From NCBI GenBank assembly GCA_009746045.1, contig RPFO01000406.1:2346287-2368724 (forward strand): 22,438 nucleotides of DNA, given 5' to 3'. Source of the DNA: Mesostigma viride. Taxonomy: Eukaryota > Streptophyta > Mesostigmatophyceae > Mesostigmatales > Mesostigmataceae. Made by a program: the position numbers and the translations under genes. The notes under the pieces were generated by a model. The model searched no databases, had not been told where the DNA came from, and saw only the letters and a list, made by a program, of their open reading frames with translations. Positions 7,745-16,416 of the stretch are shown here, in pieces. How positions within the stretch are numbered: position 1 is the first letter of the stretch; each line of letters starts with the position of its first letter.

Positions 7745-9619
7745 ATGGCTGACGGTGTTGAGCGAGGGCGACGAGAGGCCCATCGCTTCTCTCCTGCCCC
7801 TTCCCTCGTGGCAGCACTCGAGGCGGCAGAGAGAGCTACCCAAAATCACTCACGCCCGAGTAGTGAGCGTGGCTCTAGGGGGTCATCCCCAGCACAAACC
7901 CCACGTTTGGGAGGGAATTCCTCGGCGGCTGCCGGTGCACCACCTGGTAGCCCTGTAGTGAATCCCCTTAATGGACCACCAAGTGGAACATCCATCGCGG
8001 GATTGTCGGCGGGTCCGGCCCTTGGTGTAGGAGCCGGCGCGGGGGCGCAGGGGAATAATGTTACCCTGCACTACGGTAGGAGTGGGGCCCTGCCTACGGT
8101 GCTGCCGCAACCTACATTGGCCACTTGGCCCAGCAGCGCCCCGGCGCCACCCTTGTATGATAGCCGATCGCGGTCTCGCCGAGCTGCGCATCGGGCGTCC
8201 TATCATGCGCCTGGACCCCTTGGGGCTAGCCCCTTCGGCCATGCCTCGCCAAATATGGCTGGGCAGGGCCAGGGCACCGCACGGACCGGTCGGTCTTCCT
8301 TCGGGGTCGCAGGGGAGGCGATTCCCCTCCCCAACTCAGCATACGACCGCCTGGCTCCGGGTGACCCACGAGCGCAGCACCCAGCGGCCACCGCCGCCCA
8401 TCATTATGCAAGCCGCGCCCACTACCCACATGGGTATGAGCACCCGGGTGAGGATGAGTGCAGCCCCCCGGCAGGTTACCCGCGTGGGCACACCTCGCAA
8501 GGTGTGGCCGGGCCCGGGAGACCCGCGAGTATCATGGGCCATCATGACGATGATACTCACAATGCAGGGCGACTACCACCGTTGCCCAAGCTGTCGGATA
8601 TTCCCAAGTTTAAACCCGACTGCTCGTACCAAGAGTTTGAGGCTTGGGAGATTGCAGTGTCTCAGAAGATCGACATCTGGGAGACATACAATCGCAAGCT
8701 CTTGGACGAGGATATCAAGGTCAAGCTGGTGTCCAGCGAGGCACTGGCTCCCGATGTGAGACAAGCTCTCCATTGCGAAAGCGCCCTGGCCAATGGCTTC
8801 CCCAGCAGCTTGGCTGAATTATTTCGGCGAGCACGGGCCAAGTACCTGCCACCCGACCAAGACAAGCTGGACCGGGAGGCTTTTGGGGCGTTCAAGCAGG
8901 GGAACCTGAGCTATCGGGAATATATGACCAAGTTCGAGCTTCTAGCTGGGCGGGTTGATGACCTGATGGGCCCAGAAGCCTTGGCAAGGTTCTATGAGGG
9001 CTTGCAACCCGAATTCCGGGATGAGGTGAAGCGGAAATTCGCCCACCTCTCCTGGGCTCAATGGAACCTGCAGGACATCAAGACCTACCTAGCGGAGATA
9101 GCTCCCTTGGTGCAGCGGACCCCAAAACCCCGCGTGAATGCACTGGAACTCAATGAGCTGGGATTCGCCCCCGTGTGGGTGGATGAGCTACAGTGCGAGG
9201 TCCTGGACATTAATGCCTTGGACACTTCCCGGATTCAGTGCTACCACTGCAATCGCGTGGGGCACATCAAACGTGAGTGCCCTGATCTCCCTCCGCTGGA
9301 CCAGGCCCCGCCTGTGCAACGCAACAATTTCCAAGCGGCCTCCCCGCAAATGGCCTCGAGGCCACCACCGGCGCGAAATATGCGCACAGCTCCCAGTGCG
9401 GGTGAGCGTGCCCGACGCTTGCAACAAGCGCGCCAACAGCCCCGGCTGTACCAACAACCCAAGGCGCCCCCAAGCTCCTACCAGCAAGCTGGGCATGCCC
9501 TCAACCAACTGGATGCCGCAGACGCGGCCGAGCCTGATGATGGCTCTTCCGCGGCCGCATCCGGCCACCTGCGAGGCACACCGGTGGACGAGGGGCCTGC
9601 AGGAGAGGCGTTGGACTGA
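7745..9619 (+). CDS. gag: Gag polyprotein of the chromovirus (624 aa)
   Basis: Capsid/nucleocapsid precursor that packages the element's RNA. It starts at ATG 7745 (context CGCGATGG). The first roughly 270 residues are low-complexity, rich in Ala, Pro, Gly, Ser and Arg. A capsid-like retrotransposon gag region spans about 280-455, with ELFRRARAKYLPP and REYMTKFELLAGRV. One CCHC zinc knuckle C-X2-C-X4-H-X4-C occupies residues 499-512 (CYHCNRVGHIKREC). The tail is Gln/Pro/Ala-rich. The capsid and knuckle are clearly related to the decayed gag at 16904-18633 (PNSVAELFKRL, CYHCKEVGHLKREC). The TGA stop at 9617-9619 lies 79 nt inside the overlapping pol frame, so Pol is presumably made by a -1 shift. 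The frame is intact. Confidence 0.92.
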   Translation: MADGVERGRREAHRFSPAPSLVAALEAAERATQNHSRPSSERGSRGSSPAQTPRLGGNSSAAAGAPPGSPVVNPLNGPPSGTSIAGLSAGPALGVGAGAGAQGNNVTLHYGRSGALPTVLPQPTLATWPSSAPAPPLYDSRSRSRRAAHRASYHAPGPLGASPFGHASPNMAGQGQGTARTGRSSFGVAGEAIPLPNSAYDRLAPGDPRAQHPAATAAHHYASRAHYPHGYEHPGEDECSPPAGYPRGHTSQGVAGPGRPASIMGHHDDDTHNAGRLPPLPKLSDIPKFKPDCSYQEFEAWEIAVSQKIDIWETYNRKLLDEDIKVKLVSSEALAPDVRQALHCESALANGFPSSLAELFRRARAKYLPPDQDKLDREAFGAFKQGNLSYREYMTKFELLAGRVDDLMGPEALARFYEGLQPEFRDEVKRKFAHLSWAQWNLQDIKTYLAEIAPLVQRTPKPRVNALELNELGFAPVWVDELQCEVLDINALDTSRIQCYHCNRVGHIKRECPDLPPLDQAPPVQRNNFQAASPQMASRPPPARNMRTAPSAGERARRLQQARQQPRLYQQPKAPPSSYQQAGHALNQLDAADAAEPDDGSSAAASGHLRGTPVDEGPAGEALD

Positions 9620-12204
9620 GAGGCCGGGAGGGCACTCCGGGCGACACCTTACCCGGCCATGCACAAGTCGCCCAAGTTTTGTTACCATGTAATGTGGTGA
9701 CAGAGACCCAGGAATGGCAAGCGGAGCCTAGCGAAGGCCCGCGGCAACTACTCCTCTTCACTGGAAGCCTACCAGACCCCCAGGGCTCTGGGCGTTGTTT
9801 GGAGGGCATCAAGGTCCTCATTGACAGTGGTGCGGCTACCACCTTCATCAGTGAGGCCATAGTGCAGCGCCTGGGAGTAACCCCGACTCCCCATACCATT
9901 GCTCGGCGCGTGCGATACTCGGATGGCTACACTCAGCCATCCCCGGGCTATGTGGACTTGGCCCCTATCGTACAAGGCACCAGCGTGCCCATTCGCGCCA
10001 CGGTCATTCCCTTACAAGCGGCTGATATCATCCTAGGGATTGACTGGCTGCACATCTCCAAGGTGACCGTCTCTTTTGGTACCATGGTTACCCACTTCCC
10101 AGATGGGTCATTCTGGTTACCTGAGCGGCAGTATGCGGCCAACGGCATGACCATCACCGATGACACGCCTGCCCTCAAGAGTGACCGTCGTCGCCTTGCG
10201 GACATTCTCATGTCCAAAAGGGAGTTCAAGCGGATGATGAGAGCCCGGCAGCCTCCTCCCGTTTACTCCATTCGTCTGGACGCCCTTGCCCACGTGCGCG
10301 GGCCCAGCGCCCAGCATGCACAGGCTGGAGTTTCGTTAAACTCGCTTGGCATGGACTTGTCGGAAGACGAGGTGAAACGACTCAACGCAGTGCTCGATCA
10401 GTATTCAGCCGTGTTTGAGGAGAAAACACCTACGTTTCCCCCGGCCAGACCGGTGCTCCACCGCATTCATTTGCAGGAGGGGCACCCACCTACCACCTCA
10501 CCCATTTTTCGCATGGGACCCGTGGAGTTGGCAGAGCTCAAGAAGATCTTGGTCGGCTTGTTGGAGGCCGGCTTGATCGAGCCCAGCAATAGCCCTTACA
10601 GCGCGGGCGTGTTGCTGGTGCCCAAACCCAATGGGAAGTGGCGTCTGGTTACGGATTATCGCAAACTCAATGCGATCACCGTGAAGTCCAAGTATCCCCT
10701 CCCCCGCATCGATGATATATTTAATAAGGTGGAGGGCGCAAAGTACTTTACGGTGCTCGATTGTGCAGACGGTTTTTGGCAACTTCGGATCGCCCCCGAA
10801 GATTGCCATAAAACAGCCTTTGCCACGCCTTTTGGCCATTACCAATTCCGCGTGGCGGCCATGGGCTTGTGTAACAGCCCTGCCTCTTTTCAGATGCTCA
10901 TGAACCACCTCTTTAGGTCGGTGATGGGCACTAGTCGGCTGCCCCAGGTCTCGGCAGACCTGCGCGACCCGACTATCCCGTGGGACCCGGGGACGCAGCC
11001 GTACAAACGCACCTGCGTGGCCATCTACTTGGATGACATCCTCATTTTCTCTCGCACGTTCGAGGAGCACTTGGAGGATGTTGCCGCGGTTCTGCAGATC
11101 ATGGCGGATAATAAACTGTCCGCCCGCCGCAGCAAGGTAGAATCAGGCCGCAGCGTCCCCTTTCTAGGCCACATTCTCTCGGACAAGGGCGTGTCCACGG
11201 ACCCCGATAAGGTCGCCGCCGTCCAACAGTGGCCTGTTCCCGCGAATGTTCGCGCCTTGCGCAGCTTCTTGGGCTTGGTATCGTATTATCGCCGCTTCAT
11301 CCCGCGTTTCGCGACCATTGCGGCCCCGCTTACTCACCTCCTCAAGAAGGACGTACCGTGGGAATGGTCAGGCCTGTGTCAACAGGCCTTTGACCTGCTG
11401 AAGGCCAGGCTCGCCACTGCGCCTGTCCTCATCCTTCCGGATCCCACCAAGCCATTCGTGGTCAATAGCGATTCTAGCAAGGTTGCTATTGGCGGTGTGC
11501 TGCTCCAAGACCATGGTCTCGGTCTCCAACCGGTCGAGTATATCTCCCGGACGATGATCCCGGCCGAAAGAAATTACCCGGTCCATCAGCAAGAGTTGTT
11601 GGCCGTGGTGTACTGTTGCCATACTTGGCGGCACCATCTTCTGGGTGCTCAGTTCAACGTGGCCATGGCCGAACCCGACCCTGCGGACCCGTACCGCTTG
11701 ATCATCCAGACCGACCATCGGCCCCTCACGCACTTGTTGACGCAGCCCACGCTTACGCCACGCCAAGCCCGTTGGCTTGAATATTTGGCACAGTTCGGTC
11801 CGTTCAAGATCGAATATGTCAAGGGCCTTGACAACACGGTCCCTGACGCCCTGTCGCGTCGCCCCGACTATTGGTTTTATGAGGATCTTGACGTTTTGGC
11901 CACGACGTTGATCCCCTCCCATGGTCCCGTCGCCCCCTTTGGCGACCGCTTGAGCGACCCGATGAGCCCCTTCCTCTTCTGTGGCGCCACAACCGCGGAG
12001 GTTGACACTGTTGACCATTCCGTGCGCCTCGCCGGCAGCACCCCTGCACGTGAGGGCACGTGCGCAGCCGCAGGGGGGGAAGGACTTCGGCCCCGTACAG
12101 CCATATGGTGCCGGCGACAGGAGTCTACCCTCCAATGCAGCCCGTTGGAGAGGCATTCACGTTGGCAAATACTGCAACAACGGTCGTCATCAGCTCGGAC
12201 CTAG
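9541..12204 (+). CDS. pol: Pol part 1: aspartic protease, reverse transcriptase, RNase H
   Basis: The frame is open from 9541 (after TGATGA) to TGA/stop at 12204; the first ATG comes only after the protease, so entry must be by -1 frameshift from gag within 9541-9619. Numbering from codon 9679: protease active site IDSGAATTFIS with Asp49; RT with palm Asp361 (TVLDCADGFWQL) and YLDD 450-453; RNase H with Asp598 (VNSDSSK), Glu639 (HQQELLAVV) and Asp679 (QTDHRPL). All catalytic carboxylates are present. Odd points: about 27 extra residues (roughly 416-443) between the LMNHLFRSV helix and YLDD, and a shorter insert before TDHRPL. The last part (after about 12073) is probably out-of-frame tail, since integrase continues in another frame. 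Confidence 0.92.
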   Translation, partial: WLFRGRIRPPARHTGGRGACRRGVGLRGREGTPGDTLPGHAQVAQVLLPCNVVTETQEWQAEPSEGPRQLLLFTGSLPDPQGSGRCLEGIKVLIDSGAATTFISEAIVQRLGVTPTPHTIARRVRYSDGYTQPSPGYVDLAPIVQGTSVPIRATVIPLQAADIILGIDWLHISKVTVSFGTMVTHFPDGSFWLPERQYAANGMTITDDTPALKSDRRRLADILMSKREFKRMMRARQPPPVYSIRLDALAHVRGPSAQHAQAGVSLNSLGMDLSEDEVKRLNAVLDQYSAVFEEKTPTFPPARPVLHRIHLQEGHPPTTSPIFRMGPVELAELKKILVGLLEAGLIEPSNSPYSAGVLLVPKPNGKWRLVTDYRKLNAITVKSKYPLPRIDDIFNKVEGAKYFTVLDCADGFWQLRIAPEDCHKTAFATPFGHYQFRVAAMGLCNSPASFQMLMNHLFRSVMGTSRLPQVSADLRDPTIPWDPGTQPYKRTCVAIYLDDILIFSRTFEEHLEDVAAVLQIMADNKLSARRSKVESGRSVPFLGHILSDKGVSTDPDKVAAVQQWPVPANVRALRSFLGLVSYYRRFIPRFATIAAPLTHLLKKDVPWEWSGLCQQAFDLLKARLATAPVLILPDPTKPFVVNSDSSKVAIGGVLLQDHGLGLQPVEYISRTMIPAERNYPVHQQELLAVVYCCHTWRHHLLGAQFNVAMAEPDPADPYRLIIQTDHRPLTHLLTQPTLTPRQARWLEYLAQFGPFKIEYVKGLDNTVPDALSRRPDYWFYEDLDVLATTLIPSHGPVAPFGDRLSDPMSPFLFCGATTAEVDTVDHSVRLAGSTPAREGTCAAAGGEGLRPRTAIWCRRQESTLQCSPLERHSRWQILQQRSSSART

Positions 12205-13718
12205 AGCGCCTCATCTCGCGCTTCACGGTCACTGAGGGTAAGGCAAATGAAGCCATAGCTGCCCGCCCTCAGAGCATGGACGGCTACCCAGCCAAGTTTC
12301 AAAACGGGTTCCTTTACGTGAATGTCAGTGGCCAGGCGGCCCGTCAAGACTCATGGCGCTTGTATGTCCCCCAAATATGCCGCGCTGAGGTATTATTTGA
12401 GTTACATGACTCCGTCTTGGGGGGACACCAAGGCCAGGACAGGCTGTTAGCGAGGGCCCGGAGGTCCTACTATTGGCCTAAGATGGCTCGGGATGTGCGG
12501 GAGTATGTCAGTACCTGTGACAGCTGCCAGCACATGAAGCCACGGAATACGGGCAAACAGGGCGTTCCAAAGGAAATTCCAGACCCCATGTTCCCTTGGG
12601 ACTCGGTGATGATGGATTTCATTGGGCCCTTGCCAGAGACCAAGGCGGGCAATGCTCAGATCCTGGTAGTGGTGGACCGGCTCACGCGGAGATGCCATTT
12701 AATCCCCTGCAAGGCCACCCTGACGGCGGAAGAGTGTGCCCACTTGTTCCTAAACAATGTGTTCCGGCTCCATGGCATGCCCCGACAATTTATCACCGAC
12801 AAGGACAAGCTGTTCACGTCGAAATTTTGGACCTCATTTTTTCAGGTCGTCGGGACTAAGTTGTCTATGGGTACGGCCTATCACAGTAGCTCTTCTCACA
12901 TGGTGGAGAGAGTGAATCGGGTGGTGGAAGAGGCACTGCGGCACTACCTGGATCGAGACGGGAGGAATTGGGACGAAGTGCTGGGATTCATTGAGTTTTC
13001 ACTCAATAATGCCCCCCATTCTGCCCACGGGTATACCCCGTTCTTTCTTGATACAGGCAGGCATCCCCTTACCCCCACCGATCTCTTGACCGCCCCAGCC
13101 ATCACCACGACAACGGAGCTACGCTCCACAGTCGCAGGGGCGCGGGAGCTGGTACAACGGATGGTGCAAGCTCATTCCAGCGCCATAAGTGGCCTACGTC
13201 AGGCGCGTGCCAAGTACATGGCGCGAGTCCAAAGTACCCTGGACAGGCGCACCCCTGCAATCGAAGCAGGTGACTTGGTTTTAATTGAGGGCCCCCACCA
13301 AGGCCGCTTCTCGCACAAGTTCGAGGACAGCCTGAAGGTCAAGCTCCGCCCCTTATTCCTTGGACCGTATCTGGTGGAGAAGGTGTTCAATGAGGTGATG
13401 GTGTCTGTCGCCATCCCGGACTCGTGGCAGCTGAAGTCCAATGTTTTCCACGTTGACCAGCTGAAGCTTTACCGCAAGAGCACCTTCCCAGGTCGTGTCA
13501 TGGCACCCGCCCCCTTGGAGTTCAACCCCGAGACGGGCGAGCCCGAGGATGAGGTCGAGGACATTGTAGCCCACCGCAATCGAGGCCGCCGCCGCGAGTA
13601 CCTCCTTAAGTGGAAGTTCTCCCAAACAGAGCTAGAGCACTCATGGGTAGCTGAGGCTGGACTCACGGGCTGTGCACGCTTGCTACAGGAGTATAAAGCC
13701 CGGGCAGGGTTGGCATAA
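12060..13718 (+). CDS. Pol part 2: integrase with GPY/F module and chromodomain (552 codons)
   Basis: Inserts the cDNA into chromatin. Numbering from GTG 12060 (first ATG at codon 16): HHCC zinc domain H116, H123, C153, C156; catalytic D186 (MDFIGPLP), D247 (ITDKDKLF) and E283 (MVERVNR), a DD35E triad; GPY/F module around 431-446 (LGPYLVEKV); FHVDQLKLY; chromodomain about 498-545 with YLLKWKF and HSWV, lacking the first aromatic cage residue. Chromodomains steer such elements to modified histones. The usual TAYHPQTDGQ before the Glu is altered to TAYHSSSSHM. The frame is open from 12054 and overlaps the RNase H frame to 12204; the shift is -1 and the G7 run at 12073-12079 is the likely place. 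It ends with a single TAA followed by further open frame. Confidence 0.92.
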   Translation: MRSRRGGRTSAPYSHMVPATGVYPPMQPVGEAFTLANTATTVVISSDLERLISRFTVTEGKANEAIAARPQSMDGYPAKFQNGFLYVNVSGQAARQDSWRLYVPQICRAEVLFELHDSVLGGHQGQDRLLARARRSYYWPKMARDVREYVSTCDSCQHMKPRNTGKQGVPKEIPDPMFPWDSVMMDFIGPLPETKAGNAQILVVVDRLTRRCHLIPCKATLTAEECAHLFLNNVFRLHGMPRQFITDKDKLFTSKFWTSFFQVVGTKLSMGTAYHSSSSHMVERVNRVVEEALRHYLDRDGRNWDEVLGFIEFSLNNAPHSAHGYTPFFLDTGRHPLTPTDLLTAPAITTTTELRSTVAGARELVQRMVQAHSSAISGLRQARAKYMARVQSTLDRRTPAIEAGDLVLIEGPHQGRFSHKFEDSLKVKLRPLFLGPYLVEKVFNEVMVSVAIPDSWQLKSNVFHVDQLKLYRKSTFPGRVMAPAPLEFNPETGEPEDEVEDIVAHRNRGRRREYLLKWKFSQTELEHSWVAEAGLTGCARLLQEYKARAGLA

Positions 13719-14141
13719 TTCCGGCCCTTCTCCTACCTTTTGCGTAATGCTCCTTGCATGTGCATTGGCAGCCTTGATGCAGGCCGCCCCGCCCCAGGGG
13801 TCCATGGGCGAGTTATTCGGTGCGGTATCGTTTGGACAGGAGGTTCGGTGTCCCTCACCCGACACAAGTTCCTCGCCGCCTTCTTGAGCGTTTTCCCACT
13901 GGAGGCGCTGCGGGATGTCAACCTGGCCAAACGCCATGATGCACGCGCCGGCGAGCGGCAACTCACCTTCCAGCCCGCCCTAGTCCAGGCCAATGGCCTG
14001 CCTCTTCCCGAGCCGGCTGAGGCCGCGCCGGCTGAGCGTGTCCACCGGCGTCAACGCCCGGCCGCACCTCTGCGCGGGCATGGCCGTGGGGGCTCCACTC
14101 GTGGGGGACACCGCCCGAGCCCTTACCGCCCGGCGCCGTAA
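13719..14141 (+). CDS. Accessory frame after integrase (unknown, about 140 codons)
   Basis: This frame follows the integrase TAA directly and in phase, with no further stop until 14141; internal ATGs occur, for example at 13758. It would be expressed by readthrough or from its own start. Around its middle it reads RCGIVW, then FLAAFLSVFP and KRH, matching RCGVVDW, YLAGFLSMWP and GRH in the 174-aa ORF of element X (4570-5094), with nearly equal spacing, and both lie between integrase and an identical polypurine tract. The C-terminal third is Pro/Arg/Ala-rich low complexity. No domain is recognised. It may be a decayed or genuine third gene; the high GC content makes long open frames likelier by chance, so homology to X is the main support. 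Confidence 0.45.
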   Translation, partial: FRPFSYLLRNAPCMCIGSLDAGRPAPGVHGRVIRCGIVWTGGSVSLTRHKFLAAFLSVFPLEALRDVNLAKRHDARAGERQLTFQPALVQANGLPLPEPAEAAPAERVHRRQRPAAPLRGHGRGGSTRGGHRPSPYRPAP

Positions 14142-14271
14142 ACCATCGCCAACGGACGGTGACAATTGGCACGATCGATGCGTGCCCTGGAAGGGAACAG
14201 TGACCATGTATACAGTCATTTATAAGTCCCGGCTACAGGAGTAGCCGCCTCTTTTGTTGGGGGGGGAGGAG
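14142..14271 (+). other. 3' untranslated region and polypurine tract (14259-14271)
   Basis: Ends in GGGGGGGGAGGAG directly before TGTTGC of the 3' LTR, the primer for plus-strand synthesis. The same 13 bases precede LTR X. No other feature was seen. Confidence 0.85.
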
Positions 14272-15004
14272 TGTTGCACGGATGCAACATGCCATTTGTG
14301 GTATTAAATTATCCGTCCCGGTCGATCGGCGCCGACCGTAATCCGGCGCCAGTGCCGAGGCCATAGTATAGTTGGCAGCCGAGGCAATCCGTGTGGAAGT
14401 AAGTGTAGAAGTTTTGCTGACGAACTTGGCCTTTGCGCCGTAGGCAGACCTAGCGCCTGAACGGGAGTTACGGACAGCCAAGTGGCACTGCACATGCGTT
14501 ATGATGGTACCTACGGACATTTGGATATTTTTCAGGAGAGGCCTCTAGCCGTACTGGTCTTTAACGTGTTCTAGACGGTTCGAGAAGCCCGTCCCCGCGG
14601 ACCTCACGTCATGCCTGGTTGGCAGCGCCAGGCGCAGCCACCAACGGGGACGAAGGGACAAAATAGGAAGGCACGAGCTATGCCAGCAATCCGGACCTTG
14701 TATCGTAATTTACCACGTTGCTCTACAGATTATTTACCATCGCTTAATCCTGGAGTGTAAATCTCCTGTGGGCTCGAGTGTGAATCCCTCGCCTACTGGG
14801 TGTAAGTCTTCCCGCATTGAGTGTTTTAATCTGTGTGGTAACATTGTAATATACGAAACCGGTTTTCCGGGTTTGAGCTTATTCGTATTGTGTGACGAGT
14901 ATTCTTAAGCCACCATCGTGCGCTGTGACGCATAGGAAGTCAAAGGTCTTTCGCATTCGTTCTCAATCCTTAAGGCGCTATTTTAAATAGCCATACGTAT
15001 TAAA
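14272..15004 (+). mobile_element. Chromovirus 3' LTR (733 bp)
   Basis: Matches 6542-7274 except for three substitutions and two compensating single-base indels (C missing in GTTACGGAC, A added in GGTAACATTG). It ends TTAAA, followed by target duplication GAAAC at 15005-15009. It carries the same terminal stem-loop and the four GAGTGTNAATC repeats. Confidence 0.92.
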
Positions 15005-15009
15005 GAAAC

Positions 15010-15710
15010 TGCCCCCAAAAAAGGCGAAAGGCCGACGTTAATGCACCTGCCTGCGTGGAAATGTTTCATGCATAAACTGGCATGCAAGCTCGAACAATAA
15101 AAGACATCATCCATTGATCAGGCGAACAAGGAAGGTGCGCCTTCCGTGAATACGTCGAAGGCGACATGCGCAGGCCTGCGTAGGTTCTTACCTTGAATGC
15201 CGGAAATGTAAAAGAAACCGGGAAGCTTCGGCACAAACTCGACAACACCATTAAGTTAGCTTCATAATCGCTCTTTAGAGCCTACGTTGCCTCACAATAG
15301 CTGCCGTAAACCTGCATTAAATTTCATGATCCGCAAGAGAAATTATATCCTGGACCCCCGCGCCCGTAGCCGTTCGAGAAATTAGCGATATTGCAAACCG
15401 TAAACTTTCCGCCACGCAATGAGGTCATCAACTAATCTTCTGCGAAATTCAAGCATTTTTTCTAGCAGTTTACGTGCCATATCGATTAATATTGCATATA
15501 GGCATGCCGCCATGGCCACTTCCGCGAGGGTTGAGCGGTCCGGGCACACATTATACACCGTACGGACGGTACCGCGAATTTTTTGGCGCGGAAAATATTC
15601 GGCGCGCCACGTCCCCTTAAATGAATTAACACATATAGGCTTGGGTCACGGCAGTGTAGTGTGTTTCCTTCCTCTATTCCTGGAATAAACGGGTTCGGGT
15701 AAATGGTTGT
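15010..15710 (+). other. Region right of the chromovirus, no gene seen
   Basis: Before insertion this was continuous with the sequence ending at 6541. Only short frames (61-89 codons) without recognisable features occur. AT-rich tracts and AATAAA near 15681 precede the ORF at 15711. It may be the leader or LTR of the decayed gypsy element downstream, but no LTR pair is available to test that. Confidence 0.35.
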
Positions 15711-16013
15711 ATGGCGTATTACAGTAACACATACGTGAATGCATTGAGATCAGCTCCGTCTCGTTCGTCTTTCGCTAGGGGTTTGAGTAGAGGAGGCCTG
15801 ACCAATTTAGGTAGCATCAGGCCCAGTAGAGGTAGAGGTGGAGGTAGAAGTTTAGGACGTAACAATGGTATCGGAGGAACTTTCGTAGGTAGAGAACGAG
15901 ACGACGGTCCTTTGTCACATACGCCCTTGCAAGAACCCTTCCGCGTCCAGGGATACGAAGACGACACTTTCTTGACAGGTAATGGGCGGGTCGCCGTCAA
16001 GCTGGGAGAGTAG
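15711..16013 (+). CDS. Small RG-rich basic ORF (100 aa), unknown
   Basis: ATG at 15711, stop TAG at 16011-16013. The middle (about residues 38-60) is rich in Arg and Gly (SRGRGGGRSLGRNNG), like RGG-type RNA-binding tails; the end is acidic and then hydrophobic. I do not recognise a family. It lies in the same orientation as the decayed gypsy gag that starts 0.9 kb downstream and has a similar, less GC-rich codon use than the chromovirus. It may be an extra 5' gene of that element, a host gene fragment, or chance. Confidence 0.35.
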   Translation: MAYYSNTYVNALRSAPSRSSFARGLSRGGLTNLGSIRPSRGRGGGRSLGRNNGIGGTFVGRERDDGPLSHTPLQEPFRVQGYEDDTFLTGNGRVAVKLGE

Positions 16014-16416
16014 TGCTGCCCGGTTCGGGACACGATCTGCCTAGATGCTAGACCTGCTCGCAGCGGATAAACCCTTTCGTAGATAGCCTGTCCTTCGCCT
16101 TGTTTTCCTGCTTACGGTTGCTTCCTGTCGTAGATAGGGGCTTATTATTGTTCGAGTTCGGATCGGCCAGCGTGAGACGATTAGCGTCGTAGTAGCCTAC
16201 ACCTTTTTCCTTCGTGCTGCTGTTTCATTAGACGGCCGCACCCGCAGAGATACGGGTCGCTGCTTTAGGACGAGCGCTGGACTATTCGGTCGCTGATTTT
16301 AGGACGAGCGCTGGACAATTCTGCCCTCATGCTGCGTTCGGTGCTCCAGATCGCCCAGATAAGTCGCCTACTCCTTCTTCTAGCGTGACGTCCCAAGACC
16401 CACCAGGTGCGTTACC
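16014..16416 (+). repeat. Noncoding stretch with a 33-bp tandem duplication (16255-16321)
   Basis: Two adjacent copies of a GGTCGCTG...GACGAGCGCTGGAC unit lie at 16255-16287 and 16288-16321, differing at a few bases. CGTAGATAG occurs twice further left (near 16077 and 16129). I see no coding frame. Confidence 0.5.

Larger units (their letters stand above)
6542..15004 (+). mobile_element. Complete Ty3/gypsy chromovirus, 8463 bp
   Basis: Order: LTR, leader, gag, protease-RT-RNase H, integrase-GPY/F-chromodomain, accessory frame, polypurine tract, LTR. The two LTRs differ by three substitutions and two single-base indels over 733 bp, so the insertion is young. Gag, pol and integrase lie in three different frames, each step a -1 shift. 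The coding part is GC-rich compared with the decayed relative at 16904-19755. Integrity of the frames is good except for the RNase H/integrase break, which may be a single-base deletion or a sequencing error in a G7 run. Confidence 0.93.

Noticed and set aside
8058-8759. 233-aa ORF on + inside gag
   Set aside because: GC-rich out-of-frame shadow of gag; the gag frame carries the recognisable domains.
13672-13887. 71-aa ORF with a hydrophobic stretch, considered as the accessory protein
   Set aside because: It overlaps integrase in another phase, and the in-phase frame 13719-14141 aligns better with the element X ORF.
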